Shown: piece after piece, positions 19,401 through 26,615 of the stretch
How positions within the stretch are numbered: position 1 is the stretch's first letter
Layout of the letters: each line of letters begins with the position of its first letter
Assembly (NCBI GenBank): GCA_965224745.1
Contig: CBDCZY010000010.1
Location: forward strand, 620,001 to 684,000
Direction of reading: 5' to 3'
Length of the DNA: 64,000 nt
Origin: CBDCZY01 sp965224745
Lineage (GTDB): Bacteria; Pseudomonadota; Gammaproteobacteria; Methylococcales; Methylomonadaceae
Position numbers and translations under genes: made by a program
Notes under the pieces: generated by a model
Told to the model about the DNA's origin: nothing
What the model saw: the letters and a program-made list of their open reading frames with translations, nothing else
The model's database searches: none

Positions 19401-19742
19401 CAACCAGGGCTTCCTAGTCGGGTTGAAATGGCGACGATACCATTAGCGTTGCATTACTTCAATCCTAATGGCTTATTTGTTAAGGTTCGAACCAGCTTTG
19501 TCAACCAGAAGCTGCAATTTGACGTACCTACGCAGGTACGTAACGATGATAATGCATTTATTACAGATGCCGAAATAGGTTATCGCTTGCCCCGAAGATA
19601 TGGCGTCATCCGATTTGAAGTAAAAAACTTATTTAATAAGCGGTTTAATTTTCAAGATTTAAATCTACAATCTCAAGAGCCGAATAACCCCGTCTTTGTC
19701 CCTGAAATTACCTTTATGGCTCGTTTTACGCTCAATTTTTAG
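16416..19742 (+). CDS. FecR-TPR-outer membrane beta-barrel fusion protein (paralogue 1)
   Basis: About 1108 residues. A signal peptide (MRKLGWVPIIILVCLPLRLAA) leads into a FecR domain (residues ~25-190, with LKIHTPFVNAAHKGTEFMVAV). A TPR array follows (~220-500, units such as ALAWSRLAELQLSVGDQDNA). The last ~550 residues are a beta-rich region of alternating strands ending in ARFTLNF, a typical outer-membrane beta-signal with terminal phenylalanine. So the FecR and TPR parts should lie in the periplasm and the barrel in the outer membrane. TPR plus barrel recalls polysaccharide exporters such as PgaA and BcsC, but the FecR head is unusual. A TonB plug domain is not evident. The ATG at 16416 has AAAGGGG upstream; 14 extra codons at 16374 would displace the signal peptide. 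Function unknown. Confidence 0.85.
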   Translation: MRKLGWVPIIILVCLPLRLAAESACLEKFATVISVQGVVEKKDMDETDWKSVKPGTELCSSDSLKTLKNSRATIDFVNQTVVSLDQNTTLLFAKQEDDSFYGWLVELFTGKAFFRSRKPHQLKIHTPFVNAAHKGTEFMVAVEPDKATILVFDGKVSADNSLGKVIAKKGQQAIALKDQAPQISSIKISPEDAVQWTLYYPPVLDNNTAGGRSLDSGSTEHFNRQAAQFLNVGRVNEAQAAIDQAKSLSPDNASSVALEAVIAVAKNRADQAFNLASQAVKQDPQSVTAALALSYSLQAQFKLEQALLTMERSVRQNPSNALAWSRLAELQLSVGDQDNALESAKKAEQLNPALSRTQVVLGFADLANIDTTAAQHAFEQAIQIDSADPLARLGLGLAKVRQGDIEAGTRDMEAAVSLDPDNAVIRSYLGKAYYELKNTSYATTELTIAKENDPKDPTPWFYDAILKQTTNRPVEALHDMQQAITLNDNRAVYRSSLLLDQDLAARSATLGRIYNDLGFQQRGLYEGWTSLNTDPSNYSAHRLLADNYGSRTRHEITRTSELLQSQLLQPINLTPVQPRLAESNLLILDGTGPSNSSFNEYNPLFMRNRLALQASGTLGNNDQWGDEVILSGLKDKFSFSLGQYHYETDGFRENNFLQHDIYNAFFQVAVTDKLSLQTEYRHRESEQGDLQLNFDPTRFSTQDFRTTNQDKVRVGLHYAPTQQADFLLAGSYQKGDRFVRNFLPISPGPDTPPIGNLINDQVGEEEGFDIQGQFIYQWDHAKAIAGFGSSHVGVDLRISQDYTQVAGTPCVPQLPSCDFFPARDVDHNAGYLYSYLTWPHGLTWTAGVSYDDASQGPIDISRFNPKGGLQWKVTESTTFRWAYLQTVKRVFIAEQNLEPTQVAGFAQQFDDVDLTRSERYGFGIDSHLHKNVLGGIEISRRNLSVPITDAQTGVATFEKGQENLYKLYLYWTPHDNWSISTEPSYEIVRHRFTEQQPGLPSRVEMATIPLALHYFNPNGLFVKVRTSFVNQKLQFDVPTQVRNDDNAFITDAEIGYRLPRRYGVIRFEVKNLFNKRFNFQDLNLQSQEPNNPVFVPEITFMARFTLNF

Positions 19743-19901
19743 TGGTTACCGCTTTATTCATCTAAATTTGAACACCACGCTGGTAGGTAAAAAGCTATGT
19801 ATTTTTACCCATTTCTACTGTGAAAAATTACCTTATAGGTTGCCGCTAATTCTCCCATAATAGAGTCTCTTTTGTTCAACCAGATAAGTAGGAGACTGAA
19901 A

Positions 19902-20201
19902 ATGGCAGATGAAAGTAATAAACACGCACCAAAAAAAATACCTGAAAAACTTTTAAGAGCTTTTAAAGAAGAAGGAATTGATTTGGAATTTTTAATTTGC
20001 GCAGATAGCAAAGGTAAAGAAACCATTTTTTCAAAATATGATCCGCCGTACAGTCACCCTGAACCTTTTGAGATGGACAAGCTTGCAAAACCACATTTGG
20101 ATATAGCCGTTTATCGCGATGGTAAAGCTGTTTCAGCTTCCAGCTCTGGCAACTGGTGTCGGGTGTGGGGACCCTGGGGTTGTTTTTGGGTACCTTGTTA
20201 A
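19902..20201 (+). CDS. small protein with Cys/Trp-rich C-terminal tail, unknown
   Basis: A 99-residue protein with an excellent AGGAGA box before the ATG at 19902. The first ~75 residues are charged and soluble (KKIPEKLLRAFKEEGIDLEF, PHLDIAVYRDGKAV). A serine-rich hinge SASSSG then leads to a strikingly different tail, NWCRVWGPWGCFWVPC, with three cysteines and five aromatic residues in 16. There is no signal peptide. The leader-hinge-core layout resembles a precursor of a modified peptide, but no modification enzyme is seen in the window, so this is only a hypothesis. Metal binding or membrane insertion by the tail are alternatives. It lies between the two FecR-TPR-barrel genes. Confidence 0.7.
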   Translation: MADESNKHAPKKIPEKLLRAFKEEGIDLEFLICADSKGKETIFSKYDPPYSHPEPFEMDKLAKPHLDIAVYRDGKAVSASSSGNWCRVWGPWGCFWVPC

Positions 20202-20243
20202 ACTTGTTTAAAAGGAAATATGATTTAAAGTTTTATCATCGTC

Positions 20244-20266
20244 ATTCCGGCAGGGATAGCCGGAAT
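20244..20266. repeat. REP-like palindrome
   Basis: ATTCCGGC and GCCGGAAT flank a 7-base loop, giving a short GC-rich hairpin of the REP/BIME kind in an otherwise A/T-rich gap. The 20202-20707 gap has no gene. It holds this palindrome, a 16-base repeat (ATTGAATCCTCGCTCC, 20383-20398, also at 33717-33732) and the promoter of the next gene. Confidence 0.5.
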
Positions 20267-20500
20267 TTTGACTGGATAGATGAATTTAAGCAAGAATATC
20301 GTTATATCTGGTGTCCTGTTTCTGTAGGGATAACAAACTTCTGCCTAAATCAGACAAAAATCCTGCGTCTAATGTGCATATTATTGAATCCTCGCTCCAA
20401 AGGATAAATGGTTTGAATCTTATCCGTCAACTTCTGAGATAAATTTGGCACACTAGGTTAATTGTTGGTGGCAAAAAAGTTATCTTGTTAGTCTGCTTTT

Positions 20501-20530
20501 CACTTATAATCCACCCGAAGTTTGCTCAAT
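20501..20530 (+). promoter_or_regulatory. promoter block of the second FecR-TPR gene
   Basis: TATAAT at 20505-20510 followed by CCACCCGAAGTTTGCT aligns with the block at 16335 upstream of the first paralogue. The homology continues patchily through ACCAGCG...TAAC. Unlike the first copy, about 180 bases of leader separate it from the ATG. Confidence 0.5.
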
Positions 20531-20707
20531 AAAACAATTAATTAACCAGCGGGTAACTTGGTTTTATGTTGGTTTAATAAGCATTCACAATAGCCATTCC
20601 TTGGCACAGAGTCATCTAACCAAGTGAATAGGATAACCCTCTGTTGAATTGACAAGTAGAGCTAGACATTATGTTTGACTCTACGATTGTTGAAACTTAA
20701 GAATACT

Positions 20708-23700
20708 ATGCACTTTCTTGGATTAGCTTCTATCTTTATCTTGATCTGGTTTCCCATGAGGTTAGCAGCAGATCCTGAATGCGTAGATAAATTTGCTACC
20801 GTTTTATCGGTTCAGGGTGTGGTCGAAAAAAAGAGTGCCGAGGAGCATAGTTGGACGAAAGTTGATCAAGATTCCCCTTTATGCGCTGACGAATCAATTC
20901 GTACTCAGAAAAATAGTCGAGCAACCATAGAAATTATTAATCAAACGATTGTAAGGCTCGATGAGAATACCACGCTGCTTCTTTCCAGGCAGGAAGGTCA
21001 AAGTTTTTACGATTGGTTAATTGATTTGCTGAGCGGGAAAATTTTCTTGCGCAGTCGCGAACCTCATCACCTGAAAGTCAATACACCTTTTATCAACGCG
21101 GCCCATCAAGGGACGGAATTCATGGTAGCAGTTGAGTCGGATCGGGCCTCGGTCATGGTGCTTGATGGCCAAGTGGCTGCCGATAACGCATTCGGTCGGG
21201 TCATGGTAAATAAAGGACAGCAAGCGATTGCTTTAAAAGGCCAAGCCCCCCAAGTCAAACCAATCAAGATAAGTCCGGAAGATGCTGTGCAATGGTTGCT
21301 TTATTATCCACTTATTCTGGAGGAACAGGCCACTGAAAAAGAGCCATCGGATACCGGGGCCGCTGATGCTTTCAACCAACAAGCGGCCGCTCTTCTTAAT
21401 ATGGGCAGAGTTGATGAAGCTCAGGTAGCCATTGATCAAGCTAAAGTACTATCACCTGACAATGCGAAATCGCTATCATTGGAAGCCATAGTCGCTATCG
21501 CCAAAAATCGATCAGACCAGGCGCTCGGATTAGCTTCTCACGCAGTCAAGCAAGATCCAAAATCGGTAGCTGCTAAGATTGCTTTATCGTATGCCCTGCA
21601 AGCGAAATTCCAACTAGAAGAAGCGCTGCAAACCATGGAACAAGCTGTCCGGCAGAAACCGGATCATGCCTTAGCCTGGGCTCGAATAGCCGAGTTACAA
21701 CTTTCCACGGGCGATCACGATACGGCTTTAGTGTCTGCTCAAAAAGCCCAAACACTCAACCCGTTACTAGCTCGTACTCAAATCATTCTTGGTTTTGCTG
21801 CCTTGGCTCAGGCTGGTATCGAAGATGCTCAACAAGCGTTTGAGCACGCCATAGAACTGGATGCTAACGACCCATTGGCTCGACTCGGTTTGGGGTTAGC
21901 TAAGATTCGTCAAGGCAAGGTTGAGGCTGGAACACGAGATATGGAAGCTGCTGTCAGCCTTGATCCAAATAACGCTGTGCTACGAAGTTATCTGGGTAAA
22001 GCTTATTACGAGTTGAAAAATACCGATTACGCCACGACTGAATTAGCCATTGGTAAAGAGCAAGATTCCAAAGATCCGACACCCTGGTTTTACGATGCCA
22101 TTCTTAAGCAAACCACCAACCGGCCGGTTGAGGCGTTGCACGATATGCAAAAAGCGATCGAGTTGAATGATAATCGAGCAGTTTACCGGTCTAATCTGCT
22201 ACTGGATGATGACCTGGCTGCTCGCAGCGCCAGTTTGGGGCGAATCTATAATGATCTGGGTTTTCAGCAGCGCGGTTTGGTGGAAGGTTGGAAATCGGTC
22301 AATACAGCTCCCAGCAACTATTCTGCACATCGTTTATTGGCCGATAATTATGCTTCATTAAGACGTCATGAAACCGCCCGGGTCAGTGAGCTGTTACAGT
22401 CGCAATTATTACAGCCGGCAAATGTTACACCCATTCAACCACGCCTGGCAGAAAGTAACCTTCTTATTCTGGATGGTCTCGGACCGTCTATTCCCTCGTT
22501 TAACGAATTTAATCCTTTGTTCGCAAAAAACCGCTTAGCGCTTCAAGCCTCAGGCATTGTGGCTGGGAATAATACGTATGGTGATGAAGTTGTCGTTTCT
22601 GGTTTAAAGAATAACTTATCCTACAGCCTGGGCCAATATCACTACGAAACCGATGGTTTTAGACCCAATAATGATCTGGAACAAAATATTTATTCAGGTT
22701 TTATGCAATATCAATTTACACCGAATTTCAGCGCTCAAGTCGAAGGCAGATACAATGAATTTGAAAGTGGCGATTTGGCTATACACTTTCAACCGGTTGA
22801 AGATACAGATGAACGGACTCATTCGCGGACTTACTTTGGTCGGTTGGGACTTCATTACGAGCCCATTAAAAACAATCACTTGCTGGCTTCAGTGATTTAC
22901 AACGACGCTGACCAACGACAAAAAGATTCTATTGTTATCGATCAAAGCTACACGGCAGAGGGCCAGTACCTGTTTGACTCAGATAATATCAATATCATTG
23001 TTGGCGGTGGGCATTATCACAGTTATGGCGAAGCAAAGTTTCTTAGAGCCTCAAATCAAATTTTTCCAGACCTCAACAATCCTGAAGAATTTGGAGATAT
23101 AAATATTGTAGGAGGCTTTGAAGGTCAGCCATTAAACCAGGATGAGAGCCAGAGTAACGGTTATGTATATGCATATGTAAAACCTTGGCAAAACTTGATG
23201 GCAACGTTCGGTTTGAGTATGGACGCCTATCAAACAATGGGTTTCCAACGTAACCAGATAAACCCCAAGTTCGGTATCAACTGGCAGATCCTGCCATCCA
23301 CTCTCATTAGAGCCGCTGCATTTCAATCGGTGAAGCGGGCATTGTCGTCTAATCAAACTCTTGAGCCAACGCAAGTGGCTAGTTTTAACCAGTTTTTTGA
23401 CGATTTTAACGGTGCCAAAACCAAACGCTATGGTCTCGCAATCGATCATCAATATAACCCATCTATGTTTGCGGGACTCGAAGCCTCGTTGAGGGAAATC
23501 GATTATCCTGTTCGCCTTTCCGATGAAATCTTAAAGGTGGAATTCACAGATCGGGAACAGTTATTCAGGACTTATTTTTTGTGGACACCTATCCCGTCGG
23601 TTGCATTTAAAGCAGCTTACAGCTATGAGAGGATCAAACATAATCCAGTTAAAGATGAGCCTCAACAGCCCGTTAAAATTAATACCCATCGTTTACCGAT

Positions 23701-24007
23701 AACGCTCAACTATTTTCATCCGGGTGGTTTTTTTGGCAAGCTGGGAGCTACCTTTGTCGAACAGAATGTGAAATACCTAAGTGATGTAATTGATTCTCCC
23801 CAGCCGGGAAATGACCATTTCTGGATTATCGACGCAGCTATCGGTTATCGGTTACCTAACCGTTGGGGTATCGCGTCTTTCGGGGTAAAAAACCTGCTCA
23901 ATAAAAAGTTTAAATTTGAAGATATCAACACTCAGAATGGTAAGGCAGTAGCGGCTCAATTTCAGCCGGATCGAGTGATATTTGGGCAAATCACATTGTC
24001 CTATTGA
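20708..24007 (+). CDS. FecR-TPR-outer membrane beta-barrel fusion protein (paralogue 2)
   Basis: About 1099 residues, same architecture as the protein at 16416: signal peptide (MHFLGLASIFILIWFPMRLAA), FecR domain (~25-190, NTPFINAAHQGTEFMVAV), TPR array (~220-500) and a C-terminal beta-barrel ending in GQITLSY. The FecR, TPR and TPR-barrel junction segments are nearly identical to paralogue 1 (GLGRLAKIRQG-type and RAVYRSNLLLDDDLAARSA regions). The barrel strands and especially the predicted surface loops have diverged, so the pair may transport or display different things. The ATG at 20708 puts the signal peptide at the N-terminus. An upstream TTG at 20675 adds eleven residues. The ribosome-binding site is weak. 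Confidence 0.85.
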   Translation: MHFLGLASIFILIWFPMRLAADPECVDKFATVLSVQGVVEKKSAEEHSWTKVDQDSPLCADESIRTQKNSRATIEIINQTIVRLDENTTLLLSRQEGQSFYDWLIDLLSGKIFLRSREPHHLKVNTPFINAAHQGTEFMVAVESDRASVMVLDGQVAADNAFGRVMVNKGQQAIALKGQAPQVKPIKISPEDAVQWLLYYPLILEEQATEKEPSDTGAADAFNQQAAALLNMGRVDEAQVAIDQAKVLSPDNAKSLSLEAIVAIAKNRSDQALGLASHAVKQDPKSVAAKIALSYALQAKFQLEEALQTMEQAVRQKPDHALAWARIAELQLSTGDHDTALVSAQKAQTLNPLLARTQIILGFAALAQAGIEDAQQAFEHAIELDANDPLARLGLGLAKIRQGKVEAGTRDMEAAVSLDPNNAVLRSYLGKAYYELKNTDYATTELAIGKEQDSKDPTPWFYDAILKQTTNRPVEALHDMQKAIELNDNRAVYRSNLLLDDDLAARSASLGRIYNDLGFQQRGLVEGWKSVNTAPSNYSAHRLLADNYASLRRHETARVSELLQSQLLQPANVTPIQPRLAESNLLILDGLGPSIPSFNEFNPLFAKNRLALQASGIVAGNNTYGDEVVVSGLKNNLSYSLGQYHYETDGFRPNNDLEQNIYSGFMQYQFTPNFSAQVEGRYNEFESGDLAIHFQPVEDTDERTHSRTYFGRLGLHYEPIKNNHLLASVIYNDADQRQKDSIVIDQSYTAEGQYLFDSDNINIIVGGGHYHSYGEAKFLRASNQIFPDLNNPEEFGDINIVGGFEGQPLNQDESQSNGYVYAYVKPWQNLMATFGLSMDAYQTMGFQRNQINPKFGINWQILPSTLIRAAAFQSVKRALSSNQTLEPTQVASFNQFFDDFNGAKTKRYGLAIDHQYNPSMFAGLEASLREIDYPVRLSDEILKVEFTDREQLFRTYFLWTPIPSVAFKAAYSYERIKHNPVKDEPQQPVKINTHRLPITLNYFHPGGFFGKLGATFVEQNVKYLSDVIDSPQPGNDHFWIIDAAIGYRLPNRWGIASFGVKNLLNKKFKFEDINTQNGKAVAAQFQPDRVIFGQITLSY

Positions 24008-24239
24008 TGCAATGAAAGAAAGTGATTTTATCTTAAACGATAAACGCAGTTGAAGATTATAATGGTGTTGATCTGCAAACCAGAAAGTGTGAACAACTTA
24101 ACAATTTTTTAGTGGATTTATTCATAGTGTTTCATTTTTAAAAAAAATATAATAATCTACGAGTATTCAGTGAGACGAGATAAAACCTATCTAAATCAAT
24201 CTGATATCACTACCTTTACTAAGGTCACAGGAGACGATA

Positions 24240-24518
24240 ATGTTAAGCAAAGAAATAGTAGAAGATAAAGTAGTATTTGTTAATTCAATAAATCAAATCT
24301 CTGATAAACCGATTATTCTTGGAGTCATCATGGCATGCTTAATGACTGCTGTGGTAATGACTGACCGAGCCGATGCAGTACCGTCTGATATCATGCTGGC
24401 AAACGCTGGAGGAGCAGTCAAGTGCTCAAAAACCTATAATTTTGGGTGGAGGTTTAAATATATCAGAAAAGGTTATTTTCAGGGGTCGTGTCCAAGTGGC
24501 TGGACACAAATACGATAG
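24240..24518 (+). CDS. small exported protein with one Cys pair, unknown
   Basis: A 92-residue protein with a strong AGGAG box before the ATG. A long polar n-region (about 28 residues) precedes a hydrophobic stretch (ILGVIMACLMTAVVM) and an ADA cleavage-like site. This would leave a mature basic peptide of about 47 residues with two cysteines (VKCSKTY and QGSCPSGW) and many aromatics (NFGWRFKYIRKGYF). A disulfide-stabilised small secreted peptide is the simplest reading. A strong hairpin terminator follows at 24527. I recognise no family. It is the last gene of the rightward FecR-TPR stretch. Confidence 0.6.
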   Translation: MLSKEIVEDKVVFVNSINQISDKPIILGVIMACLMTAVVMTDRADAVPSDIMLANAGGAVKCSKTYNFGWRFKYIRKGYFQGSCPSGWTQIR

Positions 24519-24526
24519 TCGGGTAG

Positions 24527-24560
24527 GGTGGGCAGCACTCTTCTGCCCACCTTAATTCTT
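24527..24560 (+). terminator. strong hairpin terminator
   Basis: GGTGGGCAG (24527-24535) and CTGCCCACC (24543-24551) form a perfect 9-bp stem over a 7-base loop, followed by TTAATTCTT. It lies just after the stop of the 24240 gene. Confidence 0.8.
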
Positions 24561-24596
24561 GATGGAGGGCAATAAAACCTGATCACCCTACACGCT

Positions 24597-24668
24597 TAAA
24601 CGGAAAAACTGGGTGGGTCTGGGCTTTTTTTAGCCCTGACCCGAACGTTTTCTGTCCCGCCGTTTTTG
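24597..24668. repeat. nested palindromic structure
   Basis: An inner stem GGGTCTGGGCT (24615-24625) with AGCCCTGACCC (24632-24642) sits inside an outer AAACGG/CCGTTT pair, giving a ~70-base foldable segment ending in a T-run. It may be a small transposon relic, a structured RNA or a second terminator. Sequence alone does not decide. Confidence 0.4.
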
Positions 24669-24713
24669 AAAATTGCTGCAAAACTATCACCAAATTAAAT
24701 GCCATTGAGTCAA

Positions 24714-24742
24714 GACGGTTGCAATGAGATTTTGCAACCGTC
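24714..24742. terminator. strong hairpin downstream of folD
   Basis: GACGGTTGCAA (24714-24724) pairs with TTGCAACCGTC (24732-24742) over a 7-base loop. It lies about 50 bases past the folD stop and is followed on the plus side by CTTTTAT, so it may work in both directions. Confidence 0.55.
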
Positions 24743-24791
24743 GACTTTTATAACGGGGGGTAAACCAGTCAAATTTGACAGTTTGCAATGA

Positions 24792-25640
24792 TTACCCTAT
24801 TTGTTCTGCTGCTTTTACTGTGTTAGCAACCAGCATAGTAATTGTCATGGGGCCAACACCGCCTGGCACGGGTGTGATATGACCCGCCACCTCACTAACT
24901 TCTGCATAATCGACATCCCCAACCAGTTTACCGTTTTCCAAACGATTAATGCCGACATCAATGACTGCGGCACCAGGTTTTACCATATCGGCTGTGATTA
25001 GTTTGGGTTTGCCGGTGGCAACGACCAAAATATCAGCGATTGATGTAAATTGTTTCAAGTCTTTAGTTTTTGAGGTACAAACAGTTACCGTGGCATTTTT
25101 TTGCAGTAGCATCAAGGCCATCGGTTTACCGACAATATTGCTGCGTCCTACCACCACAGCATGCTGTCCTTCCATTGGAATATTTGAATACTCTAGTAAC
25201 TTGAGGACGCCGAATGGCGTACATGGCGGAAAAACACTGGCGCCACTAACTAAACCGCCAACATTGTAAAGATGAAAGCCGTCGACATCTTTTTCAGGCG
25301 CAATGGCATCCAGAACTTTAGCAATATTAATCTGTTGAGGTAACGGTAACTGCACTAAAATGCCATGGATGGTTGGATTTTGGTTTAGTTGAAGAATGCC
25401 TTTTAAAAGTCGCTCTTCACTAACATTTTCAGGCATCTCAATAAGTTCGGAATGCAGCCCCACATCGTGACAGGCTTTGATTTTATTTTTTACATACACT
25501 CTGGACGCCGGGTTTTCCCCCACGATGATGACTGCTAATCCGGGAAGTATGCCCTTTTTTTTCAGTTGTTCGACACGCTGTCGCCATTCTTCTCTAATGG
25601 CCATAGAAATGGCTTTCCCATCAATTATTGCTGCTGGCAC
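24792..25640 (-). CDS. folD: FolD, methylenetetrahydrofolate dehydrogenase/cyclohydrolase
   Basis: A 282-residue bifunctional cytoplasmic enzyme that oxidises 5,10-methylene-THF to methenyl-THF with NADP+ and hydrolyses it to 10-formyl-THF. The catalytic lysine is K53 in YVKNKIKAC. The QLPLPQQIN, PCTPFGVL, VVGRSNIVGKP and PGGVGPMT signatures are intact. The start is GTG at 25640, supported by a GAGGAG box about 8 bases upstream. Length is typical. It is a single leftward gene inside the rightward FecR island and appears unrelated in function. Confidence 0.97.
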   Translation of the reverse strand: MPAAIIDGKAISMAIREEWRQRVEQLKKKGILPGLAVIIVGENPASRVYVKNKIKACHDVGLHSELIEMPENVSEERLLKGILQLNQNPTIHGILVQLPLPQQINIAKVLDAIAPEKDVDGFHLYNVGGLVSGASVFPPCTPFGVLKLLEYSNIPMEGQHAVVVGRSNIVGKPMALMLLQKNATVTVCTSKTKDLKQFTSIADILVVATGKPKLITADMVKPGAAVIDVGINRLENGKLVGDVDYAEVSEVAGHITPVPGGVGPMTITMLVANTVKAAEQIG

Positions 25641-25924
25641 CGATACTCCTCATTAAGATGATTGAAAGATTAAGATTGAAATATTTTTTATTGAGGTCAA
25701 TTGTTCATCTAACCGTATAAACATAATGTGAATGAAGTTTGATAAGTCAATAAGGTTTCATAGTGGGTATTCACTCGTTGTATTTTTAATTAGGGTATGA
25801 GTAAATCGCGCTAAAGATGAATTTTATCTGATAATGCATATTGATTTTGGAAAAAATAATTACCGTATCTGTTTTCGCAGATCAAACTCAATCTCATACA
25901 CTCTCCGCTACAGAAAAGCGTAAA

Positions 25925-26539
25925 ATGAGAAAAATGATTAAACTGTTTTTAATGCTGATCCTTTGTGGTATAGCGTTCTGTGCTAATTCTCAAGAGGCTT
26001 GTCAAGATTGGTTAGCTAAAATACTGACCGTTGAAGGCCAAGTGGAAAAGCGGCTTTCTGCGACAGGTCAATGGCGAAGTTTAGAAAAAGATCATTTACT
26101 CTGTGCTGGAGATACGGTAAGAACCGATAGAATGAGTCGGGCAGAAATACAGCTTATTAACGAAACGGTCGTTGTTTTGGATCAGCGAACCACACTGATT
26201 TTTCTTGAGCCAGAAGTCAGTTTGTTGATTCGTTTGATAAATTTGGTCAAAGGCAAGGCTTTTTTTAATAGTAAGGGTTCCAAAGGACTCAAAGTCAATA
26301 CGCCTTTTGTCAATGCTGCACATGACGGCACCTCTTTTTTGGTTGCTGTCGATAGCGAGAAGACAGAAATCAGTGTATTCGATGGCTTAATTGTTGCCGA
26401 CAATTCAGCAGGCAAAACTACCGTACACCAAGGAGAGAAGGCTGTCACTTATAAAAATCAATTGCCCCATGTGGAAAACATTCCACATTTTTTTCGATGT
26501 TCTGACGAATCCAGCTGCTATCAGTTTATAGGTTTTTAG
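25925..26539 (+). CDS. FecR-domain periplasmic protein without TPR or barrel
   Basis: A 204-residue protein with a signal peptide (MRKMIKLFLMLILCGIAFCANS) and one FecR domain. It aligns with the heads of the two large paralogues: VEGQVEKR, SRAEIQLINETVVVLDQ, LKVNTPFVNAAHDGTSFLVAV and VFDGLIVADNSAGK. It stops where their TPR arrays would start and ends in a short Cys-containing tail (RCSDESSC). The ATG at 25925 is preferred; a TTG at 25841 would bury the signal. It may be a truncated third paralogue or a soluble partner of the large proteins. Confidence 0.8.
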   Translation: MRKMIKLFLMLILCGIAFCANSQEACQDWLAKILTVEGQVEKRLSATGQWRSLEKDHLLCAGDTVRTDRMSRAEIQLINETVVVLDQRTTLIFLEPEVSLLIRLINLVKGKAFFNSKGSKGLKVNTPFVNAAHDGTSFLVAVDSEKTEISVFDGLIVADNSAGKTTVHQGEKAVTYKNQLPHVENIPHFFRCSDESSCYQFIGF

Positions 26540-26615
26540 CCTTTCTAAGTCAATTCGGGATTACTCCAAACTGGATGTTGTTTTGGTGCAACTTTTTTGA
26601 GCTAAAAGGCGCCGT

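Noticed and set aside
19902..20201. Calling the 99-residue protein a definite RiPP precursor
   Set aside because: No modification enzyme, protease or dedicated transporter gene is present in the window.
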